Source: Sphingomonas sp. Leaf21 (GTDB lineage: Bacteria > Pseudomonadota > Alphaproteobacteria > Sphingomonadales > Sphingomonadaceae). Taken from it: a DNA stretch of 64,000 bases. Within the stretch, counting starts at the first letter, position 1; every line of letters starts with the position of its first letter. The notes under the pieces are model-generated. The model worked only from the letters and a program-made list of their open reading frames with translations, was not told where the DNA came from and made no database searches. The position numbers were made by a program, and so were the translations under genes. The stretch lies in NCBI RefSeq assembly GCF_916858675.1, contig NZ_CAKASM010000001.1, positions 62,001 to 126,000 of the forward strand, read 5' to 3'. Shown here piece by piece: positions 50,080 through 59,925 of this stretch.

Positions 50080-51372
50080 TCAGTCCTCGACGATCTGGCT
50101 GTTCTTCGCCGTATCGCGCATCCGCAGGTAAACGATCAGCGAGATGCCGATCATCGCGGTGACGTACCAGTAGAAGCCCTGCTCGAAGCCCCATTTCTTG
50201 AACAGCAGCGCGACCGTCTCGGCGGTGCCGCCAAAGATGGTGTTGGCCAGCGCATAGGGCAGGGCGACGCCCAGCGCTCGGATATGCGCGGGGAACAGTT
50301 CCGCCTTCACCACCGCGTTGATCGAGGTGTAGCCGGTGACGATGATCAGCGCGCCCATCACCAGCGCACCCGCCACCAGCGGATCGCGCGTCGTCTCCAG
50401 CGTCGAAAAGATGGGATAGGTGAGCAGCACGCCCGCGATCCCGAACGCCACCATCAACGGCTTGCGCCCGATCCTGTCGGACAGCCCACCCGCCGCCGGC
50501 TGGAGCAGCATGAAGACGAACAGGGTGACCGCGTTGATCTGGCTCGCGACCTCGCGGCTGAAGCCGCTGGTGTTGACCAGGAACTTCTGCATGTAGATCG
50601 AATAGGCGTAGAAGGCGAGCGTACCCCCGGCGGTCAGCAGCATGACCGTCATCGTTTCCTTGGGGTGTTTGGTGAAGAGCTGGATAAGGCCGGACTTGGG
50701 CTGTCCCGCCTTCTTGACGTTCTCGAAGCTCTTGGTCTCCGAGAGGCCGCGCCGGATGTAGAACACGACGATCGCCAGAACCGCCCCCAGCGCGAAGGGG
50801 ATGCGCCAGCCCCATTCGTCCAGCGCCGCCTCGGTCAGCGTCGATTGCAGGATCAGCAGGACGCAGATCGCGAGCAACTGGCCCGAAATCAGCGTGACAT
50901 ATTGGAAGGACGAGAAGAAGCCGCGCCGGTCCTTGCCCGCCATCTCCGACAGATAGGTCGCGCTGGCGCCATATTCTCCGCCGACCGACAGGCCCTGCAT
51001 CAAACGCGCGAGTACCAGGAGCGCGGGCGCGGCGAGACCGATCGTCGCATAGCCCGGCGTCACCGCGATGATCAGCGAGCCCATGCACATCAGCGTCACC
51101 GACAGGGTGAGGCCCGCCTTGCGCCCCCGCGAGTCGGCATAGATGCCCATCACCCATGCCCCGATCGGCCGCATCACGAAGCCGACCGCGAAGACGGCGG
51201 CCGCGCTGAGCAACTGCGCGGTGCGATTCTCGGACGGGAAGAAATGCGGCGCGAAATACAGCGTGAAGGCGGAATAGACATACCAGTCGAACCACTCGAC
51301 CAGATTGCCGGTCGATCCGCCGATGATGGATTTCAGCCTTTGCCGATCGGGATCGGTGGTGCTGCTCGACAT
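50080..51372 (-). CDS. kgtP: Alpha-ketoglutarate/H+ symporter (MHS family of MFS)
   Basis: This 430-aa, 12-helix transporter closely follows the pattern of E. coli KgtP. It opens with GSTGNLVEWFDWYVYSAF, then FAVGFVMRPIGAWVMG, ARLMQGLSVGGEYGASATYLSEMA and SSFQYVTLISGQLLAI. Later it shows FYAYSIYMQKFLVNT and the loop AELFPAHIRALGVALPYALANTIFGG. It would import 2-oxoglutarate with protons. The gene lies 37 bases downstream of the porin gene on the same strand and shares a region with dctA, dctBD and actP, all for organic-acid uptake. Confidence 0.9.
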   Translation of the reverse strand: MSSSTTDPDRQRLKSIIGGSTGNLVEWFDWYVYSAFTLYFAPHFFPSENRTAQLLSAAAVFAVGFVMRPIGAWVMGIYADSRGRKAGLTLSVTLMCMGSLIIAVTPGYATIGLAAPALLVLARLMQGLSVGGEYGASATYLSEMAGKDRRGFFSSFQYVTLISGQLLAICVLLILQSTLTEAALDEWGWRIPFALGAVLAIVVFYIRRGLSETKSFENVKKAGQPKSGLIQLFTKHPKETMTVMLLTAGGTLAFYAYSIYMQKFLVNTSGFSREVASQINAVTLFVFMLLQPAAGGLSDRIGRKPLMVAFGIAGVLLTYPIFSTLETTRDPLVAGALVMGALIIVTGYTSINAVVKAELFPAHIRALGVALPYALANTIFGGTAETVALLFKKWGFEQGFYWYVTAMIGISLIVYLRMRDTAKNSQIVED

Positions 51373-51409
51373 GATGGTCTCCCCTATGTTCGTGTCGATA
51401 TTCGGATGT

Positions 51410-52900
51410 TCAGAAGCGGAAGCTGAGCCAGCCCGCCCAGAAGTCGGAACTCTTCAAATTGGCGCGCTCCAGCGCCGAGCCGGCCTGGAAATGCTCGTAG
51501 CGGCCGGTGAAGGACAGGCGCGGCGTGATGCTCCAGACGGCCTGGAGGCGCGCGACCTCGCCGATCTTCTTCCCACGGACATTCTGCGTGCCCGGCCAGG
51601 CGGCACCGCTGGCGCGGTACACCGCGTCGAACTCGTCAGGACGCCAGGCAAAGCCATATTCGGCGGCCAGGCGGACGCCCTTCACCGGCGTGAAGGTGAA
51701 GTTCGGCGCCGCATAGAGCAGGTTGGTCGGTGTCAGGAACAGGCCGTAGCTATAATAGATGTTGTTGCCGAACAGACCGCTCGTCGTGTTGAGGTCGCCC
51801 GTCCGGTCATAGCTGCCGCCGCCCGAGCCATAGTCGACGTGGAAGCCGACGCGCGGCGCATCCGGCTTCTTCCCCAGGCGGTAGGTCTGGGCGATGAACG
51901 CCTGCCAGGCGGAGATATTGCGGTCGCCGAATGTCCCGCGCTGGTTGTTGACGGTCCAGTCGATATTGACCGGTCCCACATCGCCATAGGCATGGAGGCC
52001 GAGGAAATAGCGCTCTTCCGGCGCGATCACGCCGCCCCAGGTCGCGCGCCGGTTGCGCAGCCGCCAGACAAAGGGATCGAGAAACAGCTTCGACCCACCG
52101 AACAGCTTGGGCGACAGGCGAAAGCCGAAGGTCGCGCCGGTGAAACGGACGTCGGGATTGGTCTTGTCGTCGCTGATCCCGCCAAAGCCGTAATTGACGT
52201 ATTTCAGATCGAACACGTCGACCCGTGCGTCCTTGCCACGCGCATAGGCGCGAACGCCGTCGAGCACGAAATAGAGCGTGTTGTTGTCACGCCCGACGGT
52301 CAATAGCTGCGGCCCGTCGAAGAATTCCTGACGCCCGGCACGCACACCGACGTCCAGGCCCAGCGCCTTGCCCTTCACCTCGGCGAAAAGCTGCTGCACC
52401 GCCAACTGGTTGCGGAGATTGCCCGCGGGCGAGCCCAGGTTGATGCCCTGCAACTCGGCGCGGCCCAGCTCGCCGAAGACGCGGAAATGGTCGCCCAGAT
52501 GAACGTCGGCACCGCCGACGATGCGGGCGATATCCTGCCGCTGCTGCTCGACCTCGCGCAGATTGGGGTTGGTGGTCAGGTTCACGCGCGTCCGCAGCTC
52601 GCCCGAGAAGGTGACATAGGACTTGCCGTCCTGGGTCAGCTTCACGCATTTCAGCGCGTCGATCGGGTCGTCGCGCTTGGCGGGATCGCACAGTTTGCGC
52701 CAGTCCTCCGCCCAGCGCGACTGGTTGTAGCCGCCCACCGTATTGCCGTCGCCCGAGGCGCTGGTCGGGTAGGCGGTGCTGGCGGGGCTGGCGGGCTCGG
52801 CAGCGGCCTGCGGTGTGGCGGTCTGGCCAAAAGCGGGCGCAGCGAGCAACCCGATCGCGGTGGCGGCGGCCGTACCGGCTAGCCAAGCGAACTTCGTCAT
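51410..52900 (-). CDS. Outer-membrane porin of the alginate-export (AlgE-like) type
   Basis: This 496-aa protein has a signal peptide (TKFAWLAGTAAATAIGLLAAPAFG) and a long beta-rich barrel (from VTFSGELRTRVNLT onward). It ends in WAGWLSFRF with terminal Phe, the outer-membrane barrel signature. GGADVHLGDHFRVFGEL and RAGRQEFFDGPQLLTVGRD match the alginate_export family. Despite the name, many members are general anion or organic-acid porins; its link to kgtP and dctA suggests organic-acid entry here. Confidence 0.85.
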   Translation of the reverse strand: MTKFAWLAGTAAATAIGLLAAPAFGQTATPQAAAEPASPASTAYPTSASGDGNTVGGYNQSRWAEDWRKLCDPAKRDDPIDALKCVKLTQDGKSYVTFSGELRTRVNLTTNPNLREVEQQRQDIARIVGGADVHLGDHFRVFGELGRAELQGINLGSPAGNLRNQLAVQQLFAEVKGKALGLDVGVRAGRQEFFDGPQLLTVGRDNNTLYFVLDGVRAYARGKDARVDVFDLKYVNYGFGGISDDKTNPDVRFTGATFGFRLSPKLFGGSKLFLDPFVWRLRNRRATWGGVIAPEERYFLGLHAYGDVGPVNIDWTVNNQRGTFGDRNISAWQAFIAQTYRLGKKPDAPRVGFHVDYGSGGGSYDRTGDLNTTSGLFGNNIYYSYGLFLTPTNLLYAAPNFTFTPVKGVRLAAEYGFAWRPDEFDAVYRASGAAWPGTQNVRGKKIGEVARLQAVWSITPRLSFTGRYEHFQAGSALERANLKSSDFWAGWLSFRF

Positions 52901-52965
52901 GATCTTCCTCTCGATCGGACCGATCTGCGATGGCGTCGGTCCTTTATCTCGCATCGCTGACAGGC

Positions 52966-52992
52966 GGCCCGGTCGACGCGATCGACCGGGCC
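52966..52992 (-). terminator. Perfect hairpin downstream of dctA
   Basis: GGCCCGGTCG and CGACCGGGCC form a perfect ten-base stem with a seven-base loop, ten bases after the dctA stop on the minus strand. No T-run follows, so read-through into the porin-kgtP unit is possible. Confidence 0.6.
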
Positions 52993-53002
52993 GGGATGCG
53001 TC

Positions 53003-54337
53003 TCAGGCCAGGGCGGCCTGTGCCGCCGGGACGGCGGGCTTGTTGTTCAGCGCGGCGTCCAGCGCGTCCTTGTCGAGCGCATTCTCCCAGCGGGCGACGA
53101 CGACGGTGGCGACCGCGTTGCCGATGAAGTTGGTCAGGCTGCGGCATTCCGACATGAAGCGGTCGATGCCGAGGATCAGCGCCATGCCCGCCAGCGGAAC
53201 CGTCGGCACGATCGACAGCGTGGCGGCCAGGGTGATGAACCCGGCGCCCGTGACGCCCGCCGCACCCTTCGAGCTGAGCATGGCGACGAGGAGCAGTGCG
53301 AGCTGCTGACCCAGCGACAGGTCGACGCCGCAGGCCTGCGCGATGAACAGCGCCGCCAGCGTCATATAGATGTTGGTGCCGTCGAGGTTGAACGAATAGC
53401 CGGTCGGGACCACCAGGCCGACGACCGACTTTTCGCAGCCGGCCTTCTCCATCTTCTGGAGCAGGCTGGGCAGGGCGGCCTCGGACGACGAGGTGCCCAG
53501 GACCAGCAGCAGCTCGGCCTTGAGGTAGCGGATGAGCTTCAGCACCGAGAAGCCGTTGAGCCGGGCGATCGTGCCCAGCACGACGACCACGAACAGGATC
53601 GACGTGAGGTAGAAGGTCGCGACCAGCGCGCCGAGGCTGACCAGGCTGCCGACGCCATATTTGCCGATGGTGAAGGCGATCGCGCCAAAGGCTCCGATCG
53701 GCGCGGCGCGCATCAGGATCCCGACGAGGCGGAAGACGACGATGCTGAGGCGCTCCAGGCTGTTGAGCAACGGCTTGGCGGGCTCACCGACCAAGGCCAT
53801 CGCGATTCCGAACAGGATCGCGACCATCAGCACCTGCAGGATGTTGCCCTGGGTGAACGCGCTGACCAGCGTGTCGGGAATGATGCCGAGCAGGAATCCG
53901 GTGATCGTGGTGTCGTGCGCCTTGGCCGCATATTCGGTAACCGAACCGGCGTTCAGGGTCGCGGGATCGACGTTCATGCCAGCGCCCGGCTGGACCACAT
54001 TGGCGACGATCAGGCCGACGATCAGCGCCAGCGTCGAGACGCTGATGAAGTAGAAGAACGCCTTGCCAGCGACCCGGCCGACCGAGCCGAGTTCGCGCAT
54101 TCCGGCGATGCCGGTGACGACCGTCAGGAAGATGACCGGCGCGATGATCATCTTGACGAGCTTGATGAAGCCATCGCCGAGCGGCTTGAGCGACTCGCCG
54201 AAACCAGGCCAGAAATGGCCGATGATCGCACCGAGCGCGATCGCGAAAATAACCTGTACGTAGAGATGCGACCAGATCCGCGCCCGCTTGGGCGCCTCCG
54301 CGACGGCATAGTCCTGAGCGATCATCGCTTTCGTCAT
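53003..54337 (-). CDS. dctA: C4-dicarboxylate transport protein DctA
   Basis: This 444-aa DAACS-family symporter imports succinate, fumarate and malate with protons or Na+. The start is put at 54337 ([17 protein letters not shown]); 54325 is an alternative with better ribosome-site spacing. Family motifs are [44 protein letters not shown] (the serine-rich HP1 loop), [24 protein letters not shown] and the HP2/TM8 segment near [14 protein letters not shown]. It is divergent from dctB-dctD, the usual arrangement, which suggests local control. Confidence 0.96.
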   Translation of the reverse strand: MTKAMIAQDYAVAEAPKRARIWSHLYVQVIFAIALGAIIGHFWPGFGESLKPLGDGFIKLVKMIIAPVIFLTVVTGIAGMRELGSVGRVAGKAFFYFISVSTLALIVGLIVANVVQPGAGMNVDPATLNAGSVTEYAAKAHDTTITGFLLGIIPDTLVSAFTQGNILQVLMVAILFGIAMALVGEPAKPLLNSLERLSIVVFRLVGILMRAAPIGAFGAIAFTIGKYGVGSLVSLGALVATFYLTSILFVVVVLGTIARLNGFSVLKLIRYLKAELLLVLGTSSSEAALPSLLQKMEKAGCEKSVVGLVVPTGYSFNLDGTNIYMTLAALFIAQACGVDLSLGQQLALLLVAMLSSKGAAGVTGAGFITLAATLSIVPTVPLAGMALILGIDRFMSECRSLTNFIGNAVATVVVARWENALDKDALDAALNNKPAVPAAQAALA

Positions 54338-54532
54338 CCTCTGCAAAAGGGCTTCGGACGTGGTGGTCCACGCTCCGTGTTGCGCAGAGTGTGCGCGAAT
54401 TCGCCGGTGATTGAAAATGCTGGGGAAGCGATCGCTATGCGTTTGTAAAACCACGGTAAAAGGAGGTGATTAACCAATGTCAGCGCGAAATTCCGCATAG
54501 CGCGTAACTCATGATTGCGATATTCCGCACAT

Positions 54533-56323
54533 ATGGCGCCATCGGCTTCCCTGTCCCGCCGCTATGCGCGGCGCTTCGCGCTTCCGGTGCTGGGCGTGCT
54601 CCTCCTGGCGTTCGCCGCGTCGATCGGGTTGCGCGTCTACGCCCACCGTCAGGGTGTGACCGCGCTTCGCGCCGATGCGTCGCGGATCGCGCGTCAGCAG
54701 GAGCGGCTGCTCAACAGCGAGTTGCAGCGGTTCCGGCTACTCCCCATCGTGCTCGCGGAATATCCCGACGTGGGCGCGGCATTGCGCAACGGGTCGCCGC
54801 AGGCGGTCGAGCGGCTGAACGACAAACTGCGCGGACTGGCCGAAAGAACGGGCGCGCCCGTCATCTACGCCATCGATCGCGAGGGCCGTACCGTATCGGC
54901 ATCCAATGCGGGCCAGCGCGACAGCTTCGTCGGGCGCGATTACGGTTTCCGCCCCTATTTCCGACAGGCGTTGCGGACCGGGACCGCGGAGTATTTCGCG
55001 CTCGGCAATACCAGTCACCGGCCCGGTCTTTTCCTCGCCCGTCGAATCGGTTCCGCCGCCGCCCCGGACGGCGTGGTGGTCGTGAAGGTGGAATTCGCCC
55101 GGATCGTTCAGGCCTGGGCCAGCGATCCGGGGCAGACGCTGCTTCTGGACGACCATGGCGTCGTCGTGGTGACCACCGATCCCGATGCGCAGTTCACCGT
55201 GATGCGCCCGTTGACCCCCATGGCGCGCGGCGAGATCAAGCAGAGCCAGCAATTCGGCGAGCGACGCCTGCGTCCCAGTCCGTTCCGGATCACCGGCGGA
55301 GAGGCAACCGCGCGCGATGGCACGCGCTATGTCGCGGGGGCCACCCCGGCGCCGCTGCCACGCTGGCAATTGGTGCATGTCCTGCCGCTGGCACCGGCGC
55401 TGCGCGAGGCCGATGGCTGGGTACGGTCGGTCACCGCGCTGATCGCGATCGGTCTGGTCGGGCTGACCCTGCTCGCGATCTGGCGACGAACGCGGGCCGA
55501 GCGCGCCCTGTTGGCACGGGAGGCGCTGGAGGCGGAGGTCGCGCGGCGCACCGCCGAACTTCGCGCCAGCAACGACCGGCTGACGATCGAGATCGCCGAG
55601 CGGATCCGGGCGGACCAGCGGTTCCGCGCGGCGCGCGAGGAGCTGGCGCAGGCCAACAGGCTCGGTTCGCTGGGCTCCATCACCGCCGGGGTCGCGCACG
55701 AGATCAACCAGCCGGTGGCGGCGATCCGGACACTGGCCGACAACGCCCGGACCTTTCTGTCACGCGAGCAGCCGGACAAGGCCGACGGCAACCTGACCAC
55801 GATCGTGTCACTCACCGAACGGATCGGATCGATCGTCCAGGAGATGCGCCGCTTCGCACGGCGGGGCACCCAGGGACTGGCACAGGTTTCGCTGGACGAG
55901 GTGCTGGACGGCACGATGCTGTTGATCGGGGATCGCTTCCGCAGCGCTGGCGTGGTCCTCGAACGACCGGCCGGGGGCGCGCTTCCCGCCGTGATCGCGG
56001 GGCGCGTGCGGCTGGAGCAGGTGCTGGTGAACCTGCTCCAGAACGCGCTCGACGCGGTGGCGGGGCGAAGCGATCCACGCGTCCGGTTGAGCGTGATCGA
56101 GCGGTCCGACGGGATCGAATTGACGGTCGAGGATAACGGGCCGGGGCTGGACCCGGCGATCGCCACCGAGATCTTCACGCCCTTCGTCACCGGCAAGCCC
56201 GACGGGCTCGGCCTGGGGCTGGGGATCGCGCGCGATATCATGACGGAGTTTGGCGGGATGTTGGAAACCATGGAGTCGTCGCTGGGCGGCGCGGGCTTCC
56301 GGATCAGGATGCGCGCGGCATGA
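54533..56323 (+). CDS. dctB: C4-dicarboxylate sensor histidine kinase DctB
   Basis: This sensor kinase of 596 aa has an N-terminal helix (about 14-34, FALPVLGVLLLAFAASIGL), a double-Cache-type periplasmic domain (about 40-290), and a second helix near 300 (TALIAIGLVGLTLLAIW). A coiled linker (RTAELRASNDRLTIEIAERI) follows. The phospho-acceptor His is at about 389 in GVAHEINQPVAAIRTL, followed by the ATP-binding domain (NLLQNALDAV, EDNGPGL, GLGLGIARDI). The stop overlaps the dctD start. It would sense external dicarboxylates. A TTG start at 54515 would add six residues. Confidence 0.95.
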   Translation: MAPSASLSRRYARRFALPVLGVLLLAFAASIGLRVYAHRQGVTALRADASRIARQQERLLNSELQRFRLLPIVLAEYPDVGAALRNGSPQAVERLNDKLRGLAERTGAPVIYAIDREGRTVSASNAGQRDSFVGRDYGFRPYFRQALRTGTAEYFALGNTSHRPGLFLARRIGSAAAPDGVVVVKVEFARIVQAWASDPGQTLLLDDHGVVVVTTDPDAQFTVMRPLTPMARGEIKQSQQFGERRLRPSPFRITGGEATARDGTRYVAGATPAPLPRWQLVHVLPLAPALREADGWVRSVTALIAIGLVGLTLLAIWRRTRAERALLAREALEAEVARRTAELRASNDRLTIEIAERIRADQRFRAAREELAQANRLGSLGSITAGVAHEINQPVAAIRTLADNARTFLSREQPDKADGNLTTIVSLTERIGSIVQEMRRFARRGTQGLAQVSLDEVLDGTMLLIGDRFRSAGVVLERPAGGALPAVIAGRVRLEQVLVNLLQNALDAVAGRSDPRVRLSVIERSDGIELTVEDNGPGLDPAIATEIFTPFVTGKPDGLGLGLGIARDIMTEFGGMLETMESSLGGAGFRIRMRAA

Positions 56324-57636
56324 GCGAGGGGATGCGAGTCCTGCTCGTCGACGACGACACCGCGCTGCGCCAGGCGCTCGCCCAGTCGTTCGAGCTGGCC
56401 GGGATCGACGTGGAGGCGCATGGCGATCCGCTCGCCGCGCTGGCGACGATCACGGCGGACTTTTCGGGAATGGTCGTGTCGGACATTCGCATGCCGGGGA
56501 TCGACGGGATCGAACTGGCCCGGCGGATCGCGGCGATCGATCCCGAGATCCCGGTGATCCTGATGACGGGGCATGGCGACGTTCCGATGGCGGTGGCCGC
56601 GCTCAAGCAGGGGGCGTTCGATTTCGTCGCCAAGCCCTTCGCCGCCGATCACCTGATCTCCAGCGTCGCGCGCGCCCTGGAGATGCGGCGGCTGGTCCTC
56701 GACAATCGGCGGTTGCGGCTGGCGGCGGAGGAGGCGCAGGGCGCCTATCCGCTGATCGGCGAGACCGCGGTCATGATGCGGCTGCGCGACACGGTGCGAC
56801 AGGTCGCGCAGGCCGATGTCGACGTGCTGGTCGAGGGGGAGACGGGGACCGGCAAGGAACTGGTCGCGTTGCTCCTCCACCGCTGGAGCGCGCGGCGGAC
56901 GCGTCCGTTCGTCGCGGTGGACTGTGCCGCGCTGCCCGAGGCGATCGCCGAGGGCGAGCTTTTCGGACAGGCGCATGGCCGAACCCAGGGGCGGATCGCG
57001 GCGGCGCATCGGGGCACCCTGTTCCTGGACGAGGTCGACAGCATGGCCCCCGCGCTCCAGGGGCGGATGCTGCGCGTCGTCGAGGAGCGCGAGGTGCGGG
57101 CGGTCGGAGCGGAGGATCCGCAGCTCCTCGACCTGCGGATCGTCGCGGCGGCCAAGTCGGATCTCGGGCGCGCGGTCGAGGAAGGCCGGTTGCGCGCCGA
57201 CCTGCTCTATCGCCTCGATGCCGTCAGGCTTCGGGTGCCACCGCTTCGCGAGCGGCGCGCCGACGTTCCGTTGCTGTTCGCCCACTTCCTGCGCGAGGCG
57301 GCGGAGCGGTTCGGTCGACCGGTGCCGATGATCGACGGCGCGATCCAGGCGCGGCTGTTGTCGCACGACTGGCCGGGCAATGTCCGCGAAGTCCGCAACT
57401 ATGCCAACCGCGTAGCGCTGGGGCTGAGCGGCGAGGGGGCGGTGGAGGCCGATCCGATGCCACTGCCCGAACGGGTCGAGCAATTCGAGGGCGCGACGAT
57501 CCGCAGCGTGCTCGAAGAGGCGGCGGGCGACGTTCGTGCCGCGCTCGCCATACTCGGCATTCCGCGCAAGACCTTTTACGACAAGGTCGCGCGGCACGGC
57601 ATCGACCTCAATGCCTATCGACCCAATCGCACCTGA
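56320..57636 (+). CDS. dctD: DctD-type response regulator lacking the GAFTGA loop
   Basis: This 438-aa NtrC-class regulator is coupled to dctB by an ATGA overlap. Its receiver (about 1-120) carries phospho-acceptor D55 and lysine in VAKPFAADHL. The AAA+ domain has Walker A GETGTGKE (173-180), Walker B GTLFLDE (232-238), and RADLLYRLDAVRLRVPPLRER, followed by a Fis-type HTH at the C-terminus (VRAALAILGIPRKTFYDKVARHG). Between ELFG (213-216) and GTLFLDE there are 15 residues (QAHGRTQGRIAAAHR) where the family has about 22 including GAFTGA. The loop that contacts sigma-54 is thus deleted, while ATPase motifs remain. It may act through sigma-70 promoters. Confidence 0.92.
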   Translation: MSEGMRVLLVDDDTALRQALAQSFELAGIDVEAHGDPLAALATITADFSGMVVSDIRMPGIDGIELARRIAAIDPEIPVILMTGHGDVPMAVAALKQGAFDFVAKPFAADHLISSVARALEMRRLVLDNRRLRLAAEEAQGAYPLIGETAVMMRLRDTVRQVAQADVDVLVEGETGTGKELVALLLHRWSARRTRPFVAVDCAALPEAIAEGELFGQAHGRTQGRIAAAHRGTLFLDEVDSMAPALQGRMLRVVEEREVRAVGAEDPQLLDLRIVAAAKSDLGRAVEEGRLRADLLYRLDAVRLRVPPLRERRADVPLLFAHFLREAAERFGRPVPMIDGAIQARLLSHDWPGNVREVRNYANRVALGLSGEGAVEADPMPLPERVEQFEGATIRSVLEEAAGDVRAALAILGIPRKTFYDKVARHGIDLNAYRPNRT

Positions 57637-57737
57637 GCCGCCGGTTGCGACCCCAAAGTGCTTGACGGGGCGGCGGGGGCGGGGGAGCATGGCCGCCGCG
57701 ACGCCGAGAACCGGCGCGAAGGGGTGAGGAGAATGCC

Positions 57738-58040
57738 ATGGAGGATGCCGCCCGGCTGGCCCGAGATCCGCGCTACATCGCGCTGATTCAGCGGCGAGGA
57801 CGCTTCACCACGGCGCTGACCGCGATCATGCTGGTCGTCTATTTCGGTTTCATCCTCGTCATCGCGTTCGACAAGGCGCTGCTTGCGCGACCGATCGGCG
57901 GTGGCGCGACGAGCTGGGGCATTCCGGTCGGCCTGGGCGTCATCGCGCTCGCGATCCTGCTGACCGGTCTCTATGTCTGGCGCGCCAATCGCGATTTCGA
58001 CCCCGTGATCGATGAACTGCGCGCGGAGGCGCAGGCATGA
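57738..58040 (+). CDS. DUF485 membrane protein (acetate-permease partner)
   Basis: This 100-aa protein has two membrane helices ([19 protein letters not shown] and [19 protein letters not shown]), with the conserved YVRANRDFD-like segment ([15 protein letters not shown]) near the end, typical of DUF485. Such proteins are encoded directly before actP. Here its end overlaps the actP start by four bases. An SD-like GTGAGGAG precedes the ATG. It is thought to assist or regulate the acetate permease. Confidence 0.92.
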   Translation: MEDAARLARDPRYIALIQRRGRFTTALTAIMLVVYFGFILVIAFDKALLARPIGGGATSWGIPVGLGVIALAILLTGLYVWRANRDFDPVIDELRAEAQA

Positions 58041-59740
58041 TCCGCGCGAGGCTGGCCCTGATGCTGCTGTTGATGGCGCTTCCCGTCTCGGCGGCGGAGG
58101 CGCACGCGATCGGCCCGGCCGTGCAGCAGGCGACCAACTGGACCGCGATCGGCATGTTCGCGGCGTTCGTCGCGCTGACCCTCGCGATCACCCGCTGGGC
58201 GGCGCGGCGGACGCGCACCGCATCCGACTTCTATACCGCGGGCGGCGGCATCACGGGCTTCCAGAACGGGCTGGCGATCGCGGGCGACTTCATGTCGGCG
58301 GCGTCGTTCCTCGGCATTTCGGCACAGATCTATGCCGATGGCTATGACGGGCTGATCTACTCGATCGGGTTCCTCGTCGGCTGGCCGATCCTGTTGTTCC
58401 TGATGGCCGAACGGCTGCGTAACCTCGGGCGCTTCACCTTTGCCGACGTCGCCTCCTTCCGCTTCGCGCAGGCGCCCGTGCGGATGGTCGCCGCCTGTTC
58501 GACGCTGCTGGTCGTGCTATTCTACCTGATCGCGCAGATGGTGGGGGCGGGGCAGTTGATCCGGCTGCTGTTCGGCCTGCCTTACGGCTATGCGGTCATC
58601 ATCGTCGGCGTGCTGATGACGATGTACGTGCTGTTCGGCGGCATGACCGCGACGACCTGGGTCCAGATCGTCAAGGCGATGATGCTGCTCGGCGCGGCGA
58701 GCTATATGGCGATCGCGGTGCTCGCGCGCTTCCATTTCAGTCCCGAAGCGCTGTTCGCCCGCGCGGTCGACGTCAAGACGGCGCTTGCCGCGCTGGCCGG
58801 AGCCGGACCCGACGAGGCGGTCGCCAAGGGGCGCGCGATCATGGGGCCGGGCGGGTTCATCAAGGATCCCGTCTCCGCCATTTCGATCGGCGCCGCGTTG
58901 ATGTTCGGGACGGCGGGGTTGCCGCACATCCTGATGCGCTTCTTCACCGTGCCCAATGCGAAGGCCGCGCGCAGTTCGGTGCTCTGGGCGACCGGGTGGA
59001 TCGGCTATTTCTACATCCTCACCTTCGTGATCGGGTTCGGCGCGATCGTGCTGGTCGCGACCGATCCGGGCTTCCTCGACGCCGACGGGGCGCTGCGCGG
59101 TGGCAGCAACATGGCGGCGATCCATCTGGCCCAGGCGGTCGGCGGCAACCTGTTCCTCGGTTTCATATCGGCGGTGGCGTTCGCGACGATCCTGGCGGTG
59201 GTGGCGGGGCTGACGCTTTCCGGCGCGTCGGCGGTCAGCCACGACCTGTATGCGACCGTCGTCAGGAAAGGGCAGGCGGACTCCGCCTCGGAATTGCGAG
59301 TGTCGCGGATCACCGTGCTGGTGCTTGCCGTCATCGCGATCCTGCTCGGCATCGTATTCGAGAAGCAGAATGTCGCGTTCATGGTCAGCCTGGCCTTCGC
59401 GCTGGCGGCCTCGGCCAATTTTCCGGTCCTGCTGCTGTCGCTGCTCTGGTCGGGATGCACGACGCGCGGCGTCGTGGCGGGCGGGCTGGTCGGCCTGCTG
59501 ACCGCGCTGGTCCTGACGATCCTGTCGCCCGCGATCTGGGTGAAGGTCCTGGGATATGCCGATCCGATCTTTCCCTATGGCTCGCCGACGATCTTCTCGA
59601 TGCCGCTCGCCTTCCTGACGATCTGGATCGTCTCGATCACCGATCGCACGGGCCGTGCCGCGATCGACAAGGCGGGCTATCCGGCGCAGCGGGTGCGATC
59701 GGAGACGGGGATCGGCGCGTCGTCGGCGCACCACCACTAG
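58037..59740 (+). CDS. actP: Acetate/monocarboxylate permease ActP (SSS family)
   Basis: This 567-aa sodium:solute-symporter-type permease has a leader-like first helix ([16 protein letters not shown]) and 13 or more helices. The motif [30 protein letters not shown] is the SSS/ActP signature, and [26 protein letters not shown] and the later [24 protein letters not shown] are typical. It imports acetate and small carboxylates. It is cotranslated with the DUF485 gene and lies 102 bases after dctD. It adds monocarboxylates to the organic-acid uptake region. Confidence 0.93.
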   Translation: MIRARLALMLLLMALPVSAAEAHAIGPAVQQATNWTAIGMFAAFVALTLAITRWAARRTRTASDFYTAGGGITGFQNGLAIAGDFMSAASFLGISAQIYADGYDGLIYSIGFLVGWPILLFLMAERLRNLGRFTFADVASFRFAQAPVRMVAACSTLLVVLFYLIAQMVGAGQLIRLLFGLPYGYAVIIVGVLMTMYVLFGGMTATTWVQIVKAMMLLGAASYMAIAVLARFHFSPEALFARAVDVKTALAALAGAGPDEAVAKGRAIMGPGGFIKDPVSAISIGAALMFGTAGLPHILMRFFTVPNAKAARSSVLWATGWIGYFYILTFVIGFGAIVLVATDPGFLDADGALRGGSNMAAIHLAQAVGGNLFLGFISAVAFATILAVVAGLTLSGASAVSHDLYATVVRKGQADSASELRVSRITVLVLAVIAILLGIVFEKQNVAFMVSLAFALAASANFPVLLLSLLWSGCTTRGVVAGGLVGLLTALVLTILSPAIWVKVLGYADPIFPYGSPTIFSMPLAFLTIWIVSITDRTGRAAIDKAGYPAQRVRSETGIGASSAHHH

Positions 59741-59757
59741 GGTCCGTTCCGCTATTC

Positions 59758-59774
59758 CTCCCCCGCAAGGGGAG
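59758..59774 (+). terminator. Hairpin after actP
   Basis: CTCCCC and GGGGAG pair around CGCAA, 17 bases after the actP stop. It resembles the hairpins at 3348-3373 and 8383-8401. There is no T-run, so efficiency is uncertain. The 151 bases after it up to the next start show no gene. Confidence 0.45.
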
Positions 59775-59925
59775 CGAAGGGCAGTGGCGACGCGCATCGG
59801 ACAAAGGGTTCCGGCCGGTCGCGCGGAAGGACTGTACCTCCTGTCCCGCAACGGGGCGAGCCGGGGCGGGGTGACGCGGATTTGACGGATGCCGAAATAG
59901 TGAACGTGGCGTTAACACTTTCGCC

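Noticed and set aside
54438-54453. GG-N10-GC spacing before dctA (minus strand), as for a sigma-54 promoter
   Set aside because: Only the invariant GG and GC match. The flanking bases TGGT and ACGC differ from TGGC and TTGC, so it is not a credible -24/-12 promoter.
55327-57690. 787-residue reading frame on the minus strand
   Set aside because: It is antisense to dctB and dctD, whose domains and motifs are clear.
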